Origin: Phycisphaeraceae bacterium
GTDB taxonomy: Bacteria > Planctomycetota > Phycisphaerae > Phycisphaerales > SM1A02
Reading direction: 5' to 3'
NCBI GenBank assembly: GCA_004213555.1
Contig: SHAP01000008.1
Coordinates: forward strand, 36,009-100,008
Length of the DNA stretch: 64,000 bases
The position numbers and the translations under genes were made by a program. Of the stretch, positions 23,546-32,620 are shown in pieces. The notes under the pieces are model-generated. The model was not told where the DNA came from, did not search any database, and worked only from the letters and a program-made list of their open reading frames with translations. How positions within the stretch are numbered: the first letter of the stretch is position 1; every line of letters begins with the position of its first letter.

Positions 23546-26350
23546 GTGTCAGGACTGAAGGTTTTTGGAATCTTGGTCACGCTCCTCTCGGCGTTTGCCC
23601 CGGCGGCTTCGGCGCAAACGGTTGACGGCAAATCACTCGGGGGGTGGATTCTGCCCGTGGTCCCAGCCGACCGAACAGTACGGATCGAGTCGGATCGCGC
23701 CACGGGCAATCTGGTGGACGACACGCGCCGTTTGACGCTTGAGGGCCGGGTCAAAATCACCATTGGGGACATCAAACTTCGTGGCAACTGGGTGCAAGTC
23801 TGGATCAACCGGGTTGAAACCGGGGCCGGAACCGTGACCCAGTTGGCGGCCTGGTTCGAAAAGCTGGACCAGCCATCCCGCACCTCTTCGGTGGTGTTGC
23901 GAGATGGTTCCGTTTTGGTGACGGCCACCACCACCGGTGAAGTCACTCTGGACACTGGCCTGTTGCTGGACACCCCCGTCCAAGACCCTCGACTCGTTGT
24001 GGCCGAGCGAGCGTTGGCTCGCCGTTTGGCGCAAATTGCTGCGGGGGCTGCTGGTGCCCAACAACCACAAATAGGGATCGAAGCCAGTCCTGAAACACTT
24101 CCAGTACCCACTGCCGAAGGCCCCAAAGGGACCAACGCTTTGCCCTTGGTTCAACCCATTGGTGATGTGCGTCTTTTCGCTGGCACCTTGGAATTCAACC
24201 AAGGTGCAGAGCGCAGTGAAATTGTCATCAGCCGTGGCCTGGATCTTGAAGTCCCGGCCAACCGCGGCCCGATTGGCAGCCGCCTCAACCTCACGGCCCG
24301 CCGAGCCGTGCTCTTTGGGACACCAGAGCTGGGAGAAGCCATCCGAGAGGGACGCGCCGACGCGAGCATGCTGGAAGGAGCCTATTTGGAGGGTTTGGTT
24401 CGAATCCGAGGCTTGTCCAACCAAGCCGATCTGCATGCCGATCGAATCTGGTGGGATTTTCAAACCGGTGAAGCGGTCGTTCCTGATCCGGTCATTCGCA
24501 TGAAGGATGACTCCGGACGTCCACTGACCTTGGTTGCCGAAGAAGTTCGCCGAACGGCCGAAGGTGGCTGGAGGTTGGAGAATGGACAAATCTCCGTCTC
24601 CACTTGGCGCGATGGACATCTTGCCATCGCGTCAGATCGCCTCGAAGTCAACTCACAAAATGGTCAGTTCAGATTCTCGACCGACAACGCACGACTTCGA
24701 GTGGGAGGACGAGATGTTGGCGTGCCATTCAACGCTTCCGGGCGTTTGGATCGGCAACCACTCCGTGGATTGGGCATCCAAAACCTCTCTGGCAACGTGG
24801 TGCCCAGCGTGGACTGGAACCTTCCGGATGATCTGGGAACCGGTGAAATTGGGACCCGATTTGCCGATGGCCGTGGCCCCGGTGTCACCCTGGATGCCCG
24901 CACCGAATCCACCGATCTTGCCTTGCAGCTGCAATACGACGATGGCACCGATCGCACGAGTGCAGGGGTGCAGATCGAACCTCAACGCAATCTTCGAGGC
25001 TCCTTGCAACTGAGGCGTCGTGATCGCCGCGATGGCTGGAACATCGACACCAAAGTTTTCGCCACCTCGGACCCGACGTGGCTCAGTGCGTGGGAACGCA
25101 ATCGATTTGAAGCGGGGCCGACCACCAACTCCGGGGTGATGGCCAGCCGGCCTTCCGATGATGCCACCGTGGAGATTGAAGCCTCGGGCAACTTGGACGG
25201 ACGTGTCGGGACCGGCTGGGAACTGGCTTCGGTGGGGGCGAGCACCGATCGTCTTCCAGAATTCAGACATCAGGTGGCGGGGCGTGCGGTCGCTCCTGGG
25301 GTGCTGTACAACTCCAGTTCGGGACTCGGCCAATTGCGTTGGCGTTTGGATCCAGAGAGTCCAGCATCACGCGGAGTGCGCGGTGCGCTGATTGAGGGAG
25401 ACCCGCTGTACAGCTTTGACGCCTGGCTCCAAGATCAAGGGCTTGGCAATGGGTACGTCACCCGAGCACACACCCGACATGAATTCCGCTTCGTCAGATC
25501 GGTGGGCCCCTTCCGTGTGGTCCCCTTTGTCTTCGGCGGTGCGGCGTGGTGGGACGGCATCGATGGGGTCCGTGATCCCCAAGGTTTGATGGGTGGCGGG
25601 GTGGAGATCACCACCACACTGGAACGCATCTATGAGGATGTGGAACGCCCCGACCTTGGACTCTCCCGATTGCGTTGGCTGATGGAACCTTCATTGACGT
25701 TGACCCAAATCGAAGTCACCGGAGACTCGGTGAACGCCGCCGCCGCATGGGATCCTTTGGTCGAACAACGCTCCGAAGCCAGCCTCCTGCGCCTCAGTCT
25801 GGATCAGCGGGTCCAAACCAAACGAGGTCCCCTCGGTGACCGACGCACCCATGACGTCTTGGAACTTCGCACCGCGCTGGTCCTTCACGACACCGAGACC
25901 CCTTTTGATCCCACCCAACCCCCCCGTTACGACCCCCTTCGTCCTGAATATGGCATCCGACGGGACCATGTTGAAATTCGGGCGTTCTGGAACCCGGGAA
26001 CTTCACTCTCTATTGGTGGAGAAGGCATCTGGGACCTCGATGGCGAAAGTTCACATGTTTCGGCTGGGGTGTCATGGCAACCCACCGCCACCCTACGGAC
26101 CGCGGCGGAGTACCGAAAGTTGCGAACCGATCAGACCGCTTTTTTGGATTTCACCTTTGAAACCGGGGTAAACGAACTCTGGGCCGCGGCTTTCAGACCC
26201 CGTTGGAACTTGGATGAAGGTGGATTCCGAGCTTGGAGTGTCCTTCTGAGCCGCACCTTTCCCGAGGCAACCGCCTCACTTCGGTTCGGACGGGACCAAT
26301 TTCGCGACGAGTTGATTTTGGGTGGGTCGCTTCAGTTGTTGGGGGAATAG
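23546..26350 (+). CDS. LptD/OstA-like outer-membrane beta-barrel protein
   Basis: About 934 residues with a clear signal peptide (start SGLKVFGILVTLLSAFAPAASA). The N-terminal third looks like an OstA/LptA-type beta-jellyroll: repeated stretches such as IESDRATGNLVDDTRRLTLEGRVKIT, LNLTARRAVLFGTPEL and 'NQADLHADRIWWDFQTGEAV'. The C-terminal two-thirds has alternating amphipathic strands ending LRFGRDQFRDELILGGSLQLL, as expected of a beta-barrel. LptD-type proteins insert lipopolysaccharide into the outer leaflet. GTG 23546 is chosen because it opens the signal peptide. LptD homology is judged from architecture, so an unrelated large porin is an alternative. Confidence 0.6.
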   Translation: MSGLKVFGILVTLLSAFAPAASAQTVDGKSLGGWILPVVPADRTVRIESDRATGNLVDDTRRLTLEGRVKITIGDIKLRGNWVQVWINRVETGAGTVTQLAAWFEKLDQPSRTSSVVLRDGSVLVTATTTGEVTLDTGLLLDTPVQDPRLVVAERALARRLAQIAAGAAGAQQPQIGIEASPETLPVPTAEGPKGTNALPLVQPIGDVRLFAGTLEFNQGAERSEIVISRGLDLEVPANRGPIGSRLNLTARRAVLFGTPELGEAIREGRADASMLEGAYLEGLVRIRGLSNQADLHADRIWWDFQTGEAVVPDPVIRMKDDSGRPLTLVAEEVRRTAEGGWRLENGQISVSTWRDGHLAIASDRLEVNSQNGQFRFSTDNARLRVGGRDVGVPFNASGRLDRQPLRGLGIQNLSGNVVPSVDWNLPDDLGTGEIGTRFADGRGPGVTLDARTESTDLALQLQYDDGTDRTSAGVQIEPQRNLRGSLQLRRRDRRDGWNIDTKVFATSDPTWLSAWERNRFEAGPTTNSGVMASRPSDDATVEIEASGNLDGRVGTGWELASVGASTDRLPEFRHQVAGRAVAPGVLYNSSSGLGQLRWRLDPESPASRGVRGALIEGDPLYSFDAWLQDQGLGNGYVTRAHTRHEFRFVRSVGPFRVVPFVFGGAAWWDGIDGVRDPQGLMGGGVEITTTLERIYEDVERPDLGLSRLRWLMEPSLTLTQIEVTGDSVNAAAAWDPLVEQRSEASLLRLSLDQRVQTKRGPLGDRRTHDVLELRTALVLHDTETPFDPTQPPRYDPLRPEYGIRRDHVEIRAFWNPGTSLSIGGEGIWDLDGESSHVSAGVSWQPTATLRTAAEYRKLRTDQTAFLDFTFETGVNELWAAAFRPRWNLDEGGFRAWSVLLSRTFPEATASLRFGRDQFRDELILGGSLQLLGE

Positions 26351-26357
26351 CGCCCCC

Positions 26358-27191
26358 TCACGGCTGCATCAAGTGGTGGTCCGCGGGCAAATGATCGCGA
26401 AGCTCAAGCAACTGCCCAGCATCCAAAGTCTCGGCACGGGTTTGGGCCTCGATCCCTAGGGACGTGGTGATGTCATGCCCCAGAATCCCACCGATCTGCT
26501 TTCGACGTTGAGAAAGCAGCTTGGTCACAAATCGAGCAAATCCATCCGGGTCACTTGGACGCGAGTCAGAAGCACACGGCACCAGCTCGGCCATCGCACT
26601 CGTGACCTTGGGCGCTGGCCAGAAACAACCCGGGGGCAGAAGCGCAATACGACGTGCACTGGCAAACGCGCGAACAATCGCCGTCAGAGGGCCCCACGCT
26701 TTGGTGCCTGGATTGGCGACCAAACGATCCACCACTTCCTTTTGGATGGTGACCCACTGTCCCGAGCATTCTGGGTGGTGCATCAACAGCGAAGCCATCA
26801 ATGGGCTCGCCGCTTGGTACGGCAAGTTGGCCACCAACTTGAACTCGGCCCCTTCAAGAGCCGACACCGCCTCTGGAGAAAGTCGACGCCCCTTCGCCAA
26901 GCAATCGCCCTCAACAAGTGTGATCCGATCACCAAATCGATCTCGGATGAGCCCAGCCAAGTCACGATCAATCTCGACCGAAATCACCCGCACCTCACGC
27001 TCGAGCAGGCATTCGGTCAACGCCCCCGTTCCCGGTCCAACCTCAAGGACAGTCTCGCCTGGCTGCAGGTTGGCAGCGTCCACCAGCTCAAGAATCTTGC
27101 CGTGATCGTGCAAGAAATTCTGCCCGAACCGATGGCGCGGCGTCAGACCGCGGGCGGCCAGCAGTTCTCGGATTTCTCGCAGCGACTGCAC
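26358..27191 (-). CDS. rsmA: 16S rRNA dimethyladenosine transferase RsmA (KsgA)
   Basis: 277 residues. The N-terminus RHRFGQNFLHD is followed by the SAM motif VLEVGPGTGALTECLL and the catalytic NLPYQAASPLMASLL. Then come WVTIQKEVVDRL and a C-terminal FARFVTKLLSQRRKQIGGIL. It dimethylates two adjacent adenosines near the 3' end of 16S rRNA. It follows efp on the same strand with one base between, and is convergent with the LptD-like gene. Confidence 0.95.
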   Translation of the reverse strand: MQSLREIRELLAARGLTPRHRFGQNFLHDHGKILELVDAANLQPGETVLEVGPGTGALTECLLEREVRVISVEIDRDLAGLIRDRFGDRITLVEGDCLAKGRRLSPEAVSALEGAEFKLVANLPYQAASPLMASLLMHHPECSGQWVTIQKEVVDRLVANPGTKAWGPLTAIVRAFASARRIALLPPGCFWPAPKVTSAMAELVPCASDSRPSDPDGFARFVTKLLSQRRKQIGGILGHDITTSLGIEAQTRAETLDAGQLLELRDHLPADHHLMQP

Positions 27192-27192
27192 C

Positions 27193-27759
27193 TCAAGCCT
27201 TGCCGAGGTACTCCCCGGTTTCCGTATTGATGCGGACCACGGTGCCTTGCTCGATAAATGAAGGCACGCGGACTCGGGCTCCCGTCTCGACGACGGCTTC
27301 CTTCAATTGGTTGGTCACCGTCGCGCCCTTGGGCTGCGGCGTGGTTTCCGTGATCTCCAAATCGATGGAAGCGGGCAACTCGATACCCAAAGGCTTTTCG
27401 TCGAAGACCTGGACTTCACAAACGGTGTTTTCTTTCAGGAACTTGGCCGAATCACCGACCAGGTCCTCGTCCAACTCGACTTGTTCGTACGACTCTTGGT
27501 CCATGAAGACCCAAGGACCATTGGGGCCCGAGGTGTACAGGAATTCCATGTGCCGCTTGTCAATGTTGACATCTTCGACCTTGTCGGAAGAATTGATGCG
27601 GTTGACCTTGATGGTGCCCGTGGCCACATTCTTCATCTTGGCTTGTACGTACGCTGGGCCCTTCCCCGGCTTGGTGTGCTCGGTGCCGATGACAACGTGC
27701 AACTGGCCTTCCCAAATCAGAGCGTTGCCGCGTTTCAGATCAGTGGCTTTGATAGGCAT
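27193..27759 (-). CDS. efp: Translation elongation factor P
   Basis: 188 residues with the three-domain EF-P layout. The domain I loop reads EHTKPGKGPAYVQAKMKN, with the loop-tip lysine Lys33 in PGKG, the position modified in many bacteria. The C-terminal signature is ATVTNQLKEAVVETGARVRVPSFIEQGTVVRINTETGEYL. EF-P relieves stalling at polyproline stretches, which this genome does encode (for example the Pro/Ala linker in PdhC). No EpmA or EpmB gene is seen here. Confidence 0.95.
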   Translation of the reverse strand: MPIKATDLKRGNALIWEGQLHVVIGTEHTKPGKGPAYVQAKMKNVATGTIKVNRINSSDKVEDVNIDKRHMEFLYTSGPNGPWVFMDQESYEQVELDEDLVGDSAKFLKENTVCEVQVFDEKPLGIELPASIDLEITETTPQPKGATVTNQLKEAVVETGARVRVPSFIEQGTVVRINTETGEYLGKA

Positions 27760-27783
27760 GGTGTTTCTCCTGAGGGAACTATG

Positions 27784-29358
27784 TTAGCGGGCCAGGGTCT
27801 CAGCCTTGACTTCGCGAACGACGGTAACTTTGATTTCACCTGGGAACGTCAAACGTTCTTCGACCTCTTTGGCGATGGCTCGGCTGGCATCCCACGCCTG
27901 GGCATCGGTGGTGTCTTCGGCCTGCAAGACCACTCGGACTTCGCGACCCGCTTGGAAGGCGTGGGCTTCCACGACGCCAGGCTGATCTTTGGCGATGGAT
28001 TCCAACTCCTCGAGGCGTTTGATGTACGCCTCCATGGATTCGCGTCGGGCACCCGGTCGGGCACCCGAAAGGGCGTCGGCCGCCATGACAATTGGGGTGT
28101 ATGGCGAAAGGATTTCTATGTCACCATGGTGGCCTCCGATGGCGTTGAGAATGAAATCGGAACTCTCTCCATTTCGTTTGGCAAAATCCATACCAATGGC
28201 CGGGTGGCCACCTTCAACCTCATGGTCCATGGCTTTGCCAATGTCGTGTAAGAAACCAGCGCGGCGGGCGATCGTGCCGTCAAATCCAAGTTGCTCGGCA
28301 ATCATCTGGCATAAGAAGCCCACCTCGATGGAGTGTCGCAAAACATTTTGTCCGTAGGAGGTTCGGAAATGCAGGCGGCCCATCATCTCCACCATCTTCT
28401 TGGACAATCCTTTGATCCCCGTTTCAATGACCGCGTCTTGGCCCTTTTTGCGAATGGTGGTTTCGATGTCGGCCTTCGCTTTGGCCACATACTCATCCAC
28501 CTTGGTGGGATTCACACGCCCGTCGGCCACCATGCGTGAAAGGGTTTCGGCGGCAATGGCACGACGGATGGGATCAAAGCAAGAAACCGCGATTACCCCA
28601 GGAGAATCGTCAATCAAAACATCCACCCCGGTCGCCAATTCAATGGCACGGATGTTGCGGCCTTCCCGACCAATGATCCTGCCCTTCATATCATCGGAGG
28701 GAATTTTCACCGAACGCACGGTGGATTCGGCCACGTGCTCGGCCGCACAACGCTGAATCGCCATGAGCGTGATTTCTCGAGCTTTGTCTTTTGCCTCCTC
28801 TTCGGCGGCTTCCACCAAGTCACGACCCACGGTGAGGGCTTCGAGGCGATACGCCTCCCGAACTTCATCAAGAAATTGAGCACGGGCATCTTCTTCGGTT
28901 AAACCTGAGACACCTTCGAGGCGTGTCCGAAATGCATTTCGCGTTTCCACCAACTGATCCCGCTGGTTTTGAGCTTCCTCCAACGCCGACGCCCGCTGCC
29001 CCACCAGGGCTGCGGCTTGCGCTTCTTGCTTGGCGACCTCTTCCGATCGAACATCCAACTTCTCCGCCCGGCGGTCCAAGCGACCTTCAAGCTCGCGCAG
29101 TTCTTGCTGCTGACGTTCCACATCGGCATCAAGAGACTCGCGTCGCTTTGCGATTTTTCTTTCGGCTGCCAACTCCAAATCCTTGGCTTTGGCTTTGGCC
29201 TCTGCATCTGCCTTTTCCAACAGCGCGGTTGCCGCTCTGGCAGCTTCACGTTGGGTTCCAACAGCGCCGGCCCGGAGCACAATCCAAGCCACCCCACCGC
29301 CAAATCCCGCGCCGACGACAGCTCCAAGCAAGACGGAAAAGGCATCAAATTCGGTCAC
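27784..29358 (-). CDS. rny: Ribonuclease Y
   Basis: About 524 residues. An N-terminal membrane helix (AFSVLLGAVVGAGFGGGVAWIVL) leads into a long coiled coil (about 35-190). A KH domain follows (GRIIGREGRNIRAIELATGVDVLIDDSPGVI), then an HD phosphohydrolase domain (RHSIEVGFLCQMIAE...FLHDIGKAMDHE). RNase Y is the membrane-bound endonuclease that starts mRNA decay in organisms without RNase E-type control. The GTG at 29358 is preferred because GGAG sits seven bases upstream; a longer reading to 29463 adds residues not typical of the family. It lies upstream of efp on the same strand. Confidence 0.94.
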   Translation of the reverse strand: MTEFDAFSVLLGAVVGAGFGGGVAWIVLRAGAVGTQREAARAATALLEKADAEAKAKAKDLELAAERKIAKRRESLDADVERQQQELRELEGRLDRRAEKLDVRSEEVAKQEAQAAALVGQRASALEEAQNQRDQLVETRNAFRTRLEGVSGLTEEDARAQFLDEVREAYRLEALTVGRDLVEAAEEEAKDKAREITLMAIQRCAAEHVAESTVRSVKIPSDDMKGRIIGREGRNIRAIELATGVDVLIDDSPGVIAVSCFDPIRRAIAAETLSRMVADGRVNPTKVDEYVAKAKADIETTIRKKGQDAVIETGIKGLSKKMVEMMGRLHFRTSYGQNVLRHSIEVGFLCQMIAEQLGFDGTIARRAGFLHDIGKAMDHEVEGGHPAIGMDFAKRNGESSDFILNAIGGHHGDIEILSPYTPIVMAADALSGARPGARRESMEAYIKRLEELESIAKDQPGVVEAHAFQAGREVRVVLQAEDTTDAQAWDASRAIAKEVEERLTFPGEIKVTVVREVKAETLAR

Positions 29359-29551
29359 GAGAAAACTCCAAAGGGGAGCACATGCCGAAAACTGCGACTT
29401 CTGGTGCTCAAAATGGCGGGTTGCCCCAAATATGAGAAAGCGGTCATTTCCGCGAAGCAGCAAACATCATTCCCAAACCGGCATACGTAGTTTGGTGGCC
29501 ACAGTCTATCCCAAGGCCGCCCCAACCGAGCCCCCTCAATCAGCGAATAGG

Positions 29552-31201
29552 ATGACTGCGGTGCGTTTGCCAAACCTTCCATCTTGGCTCCAAAACCCTG
29601 TGGCCGCCCGCATTGTTGGCACTGCCGGTCGCCGAAGGGGTCCCACCTGGGCCCGCTCCGCGGGACTGTTGCTGCTTTGCCTGATCACGCTCGCCCTCTT
29701 GGCAAGTGGGGAGCTCAGCAGCGGCTCTGCTCGAGAACTGGCTTCAAACAGTGCTCGGTCGATTGCGTCGCTGGTCAGACTTCAAATTTTGTTCAGCTTT
29801 GTGCTCATGCCAACTTTCATTGCTGGGGCAATCACGCGGGAATCCGATCCAAAAACTTGGGAAGTGGCATTGACGACCCCCACCCGTCCCCGATCTATTG
29901 TTTTTGGGCAATGGTTCGGGCGGGTTTTTCTGGCCACCACTCTTCTTTTGTCAGGACTGCCCATCTTGCTCTCTTTGGGCACATTTGGGGGGATCCCTTT
30001 GCAGACCGTGGTCTTGGGCACCGCCCTTGGCATGGCAACCATGGTGCTTGTGAGTGCCGCTGCCGTGCTGCTGGCCGCTTCTCGTCGCGGGGGACGCCGG
30101 GTGCTCTTCATGTTCTTTACAGGCTTGGCCGCTTGGCTGTGTTTGACTGAGATCGCACACAGTCTGTTGGGGTACACCCGCTCCAGTCTGAGTGTGTTCA
30201 CGCCGTTTTCTCCATTGCTCTCCTTAGAAGCCATGCTGGCTGGAACCGTCGGAAGCAATCAGGCAGTGGTGACGCACATTGTGGCTTCGTTGGTCCTCAC
30301 TGGAGGCCTGCTGCTGGCCGCGGTCTTGCGGGCGGCCCTTGGTGATTCTCGGGTCTCGGGACAGATCTTGTCTCGATCCGCCCAAGAAGCCGATGACGGC
30401 AACCCCATTCGGTGGCGAGAACGATTGCGAATGCCTACCGGCATCTCTGGCTGGATCCGGTGGTGGCCAGCTTTGGTGGCTGGTCTTCTGGGTGCGTTGG
30501 TGGCCGTGCCCGGCTGGCAATCTCAACTGGGCCCCAAGACGCTGCAGGGGCTCATGCAAACGGGTGTCATCCTGACCAGTGTGGTCGCAGTTATTGCTTG
30601 CATTCTCGAATCGGCAAGCTCCGTGACCGCCGAACGGGAACAAGGCACCTTGGATCTGCTTCTTTCCACACCATTGCAACCCAAGACCTACCTGGATGGG
30701 AAGGCACGCTCTTTGCTGGAAGCCCGGCTCCCACTGCTGGTGGCACCATGCTTGTTTGCTTTGGGACCCGGCCTCAGCCGAGCGTCTCTCGCGGCTGAGG
30801 TTCCGGTACTGCTCCTGCTCACCATCCCTTCGCTCTGCGGCTTCGTCCTTTCGGTTGGCTTGCATCAATCGGTCACCAGCCGGACCACCGTCCGCGCGAC
30901 GGTCGTCACCATTGGCCTGTTGATTCTGGCTCTTTTTCCTTTGCATGTGATCGGAGGAGCCGTGGCCCAACTGGGTCCAGGGGCTGAAGTGGCCCGAGCC
31001 ATCGCCCCCCTTGCCCTCATTCAAACCCTCGGAGATCGCATGCTGGAATCCCCCATTCCCGTGGAAGACACCGCCCGCATTTCTGCGGTCGTGGCGGCCA
31101 TGATTGGCGCCATTTTGTGGTCGTTCTTGAGCGTCATGATCCGGGCAAACACGGCCCGTGGCTTCGCTCGGAGCGTGCGCAAACTCTCCGGTCTGCGTTA
31201 G
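29552..31201 (+). CDS. ABC-2-type transporter permease
   Basis: About 549 residues with roughly twelve hydrophobic helices in two similar halves. Each half carries the ABC-2 permease hallmark 'R..++..EL/TLLLSTPL': ITRESDPKTWEVALTTPTRPRSIVFGQW in the first and VTAEREQGTLDLLLSTPLQPKTYLDGK in the second. It therefore looks like two fused ABC-2 permease modules. No ATPase gene is adjacent, so the partner must be elsewhere and the cargo is unknown. ATG 29552 is chosen, GTG 29561 being possible; the frame extends further back but only as an antisense overlap of rny. Confidence 0.78.
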   Translation: MTAVRLPNLPSWLQNPVAARIVGTAGRRRGPTWARSAGLLLLCLITLALLASGELSSGSARELASNSARSIASLVRLQILFSFVLMPTFIAGAITRESDPKTWEVALTTPTRPRSIVFGQWFGRVFLATTLLLSGLPILLSLGTFGGIPLQTVVLGTALGMATMVLVSAAAVLLAASRRGGRRVLFMFFTGLAAWLCLTEIAHSLLGYTRSSLSVFTPFSPLLSLEAMLAGTVGSNQAVVTHIVASLVLTGGLLLAAVLRAALGDSRVSGQILSRSAQEADDGNPIRWRERLRMPTGISGWIRWWPALVAGLLGALVAVPGWQSQLGPKTLQGLMQTGVILTSVVAVIACILESASSVTAEREQGTLDLLLSTPLQPKTYLDGKARSLLEARLPLLVAPCLFALGPGLSRASLAAEVPVLLLLTIPSLCGFVLSVGLHQSVTSRTTVRATVVTIGLLILALFPLHVIGGAVAQLGPGAEVARAIAPLALIQTLGDRMLESPIPVEDTARISAVVAAMIGAILWSFLSVMIRANTARGFARSVRKLSGLR

Positions 31202-31228
31202 CCGTTCGACGCGAACTCAAATTTGAAA

Positions 31229-32596
31229 TTACACCAGCAGCAGCGTTGGGTGCTCGACGGATTCGCGAACCGTCTGCAACCAACGGGCCGCCATGGCGCC
31301 GTCGATGACTCGGTGGTCGTTCGACAACGTTGCCGTCATTCGATGGCCAACTTCGATGGAATCGCCCCGAACCACTGGCTGCTTCATGGCTCCCCCGACG
31401 GCGAGGATCGCGCTGTTGGGGGGATTGATGATGGCGGTGAAATGCTCGACGCCGTACATCCCCAAATTGGAGATGGTGAAGGTAGCGCCTTCCATGTCTT
31501 CCGGTGCCAGGCCTCGAGTGCGAGCCTTTTCGGCAAGGGCTTTGGACTCGGCAGAAATCATGCGCAAGCTCTTGCGATCGGCATCTCGAATCACACCGAC
31601 AACCAGGCCGCCACCTTTGTCTTCGGGAAGCGAAATGGCGATTCCAACATTGACCGCGCCGTGTTGCACGATGGCATCACCATCAAACGAAGCGTTGAAA
31701 TCGGGGTGCTGATGCATGGCCAAGGCTGCGGCCCGAACCAAGAAGTCATTGACCGACAACTTGACGTCGCCCCCGGCCAACTTCTCGTTGAGGTCCTTCC
31801 GCATCGTCATCAATGGGTCCATGTCAAACGACATCGAAACCTGATAGTGCGGAATGGTGGTCTTGGATTCGACCAAACGCCGTGCGATGACTTGACGCAT
31901 GTTGGACAGAGGCACCCGCCGGCTGGCCATTGGTGATCCATGACCGGCCATGGACTCGATCGGTGTGATCGCGGCAGGTGCTGCTTGAGAAACTGGCTGA
32001 GCGATGGGCGTGGCGGCCACTGCTGGGACGTTGGCGGCGGGTGGCACACTGGCTGCGGTTTCGGCACCCGCGGCCATGGCAGCTTCGACGTCTCGTTTGA
32101 TGATGCGACCAGACGGCCCGGTGCCCACGATGGTGGCCAACGGGATCCCGGCTGCTTCGGCCATACGACGGGCCACCGGGCTGATTCGCATGCCTCCGCC
32201 GGAGGCGAGTGCTGCAGGCGCAGCCACCGGGCTTGCCACCGGTGCGGGTGCAGGTGCGGGTTCAGGTGCAGGTTCAGGTGCAGGTTCAGGGGTTGCCGCC
32301 GGAGCGGGGGCTGGGGCCGGGGCTGCAGACGAAGGTTTGACGTTTGCGGGGTCCTCACCTTTTTCGGCCAGCAATGCGATCACCGTGCCAACATCAACTT
32401 GCTGGCCAGGTTCCACGTCAATGGAAGCGATGGTGCCATCGTCATACACGGCAAGTTCCATGGTGGCCTTGTCGGTCTCAACATCAGCGACAACATCTCC
32501 GGAGGAGACTTTGTCGCCAACGGCAACTTTCCACTCAACGATGGTGCCCGACTCCATGGTGTCGGACAAGCGGGGCATGGTCACTTCGATGGACAA
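31229..32596 (-). CDS. pdhC: Dihydrolipoyllysine acetyltransferase (pyruvate dehydrogenase E2)
   Basis: 455 residues: one lipoyl domain (Lys43 in VETDKATMELAV), an unusually Pro/Ala-rich linker (APAPAPAATPEPAPEPAPEP and on), a peripheral-subunit-binding domain (RISPVARRMAEAAGIPLATIVGTGPSGRIIKRDV) and a catalytic domain ending NDHRVIDGAMAARWL (His428, Asp432). It passes acetyl groups to CoA and forms the complex core. It follows pdhA and pdhB on the same strand with a 24-base gap to pdhB, which assigns the pyruvate substrate. The E3 subunit is not coded here. Confidence 0.95.
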   Translation of the reverse strand: MSIEVTMPRLSDTMESGTIVEWKVAVGDKVSSGDVVADVETDKATMELAVYDDGTIASIDVEPGQQVDVGTVIALLAEKGEDPANVKPSSAAPAPAPAPAATPEPAPEPAPEPAPAPAPVASPVAAPAALASGGGMRISPVARRMAEAAGIPLATIVGTGPSGRIIKRDVEAAMAAGAETAASVPPAANVPAVAATPIAQPVSQAAPAAITPIESMAGHGSPMASRRVPLSNMRQVIARRLVESKTTIPHYQVSMSFDMDPLMTMRKDLNEKLAGGDVKLSVNDFLVRAAALAMHQHPDFNASFDGDAIVQHGAVNVGIAISLPEDKGGGLVVGVIRDADRKSLRMISAESKALAEKARTRGLAPEDMEGATFTISNLGMYGVEHFTAIINPPNSAILAVGGAMKQPVVRGDSIEVGHRMTATLSNDHRVIDGAMAARWLQTVRESVEHPTLLLV

Positions 32597-32620
32597 AGCT
32601 GTATTCCTTCTCGCTGAGGG

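Noticed and set aside
26341..26357. GGGGG...CCCCC hairpin between the LptD-like gene and rsmA
   Set aside because: A five-pair stem with no T-run on either strand; too weak to call a terminator.
27307..28251. 314-codon plus-strand frame opposite efp and rny
   Set aside because: It spans two well-supported genes on the other strand and has no start signal.
29359..29463. N-terminal extension of RNase Y
   Set aside because: The extra 35 residues are not membrane-type or family-type, while the GTG at 29358 has a good ribosome binding site and opens the known membrane helix.
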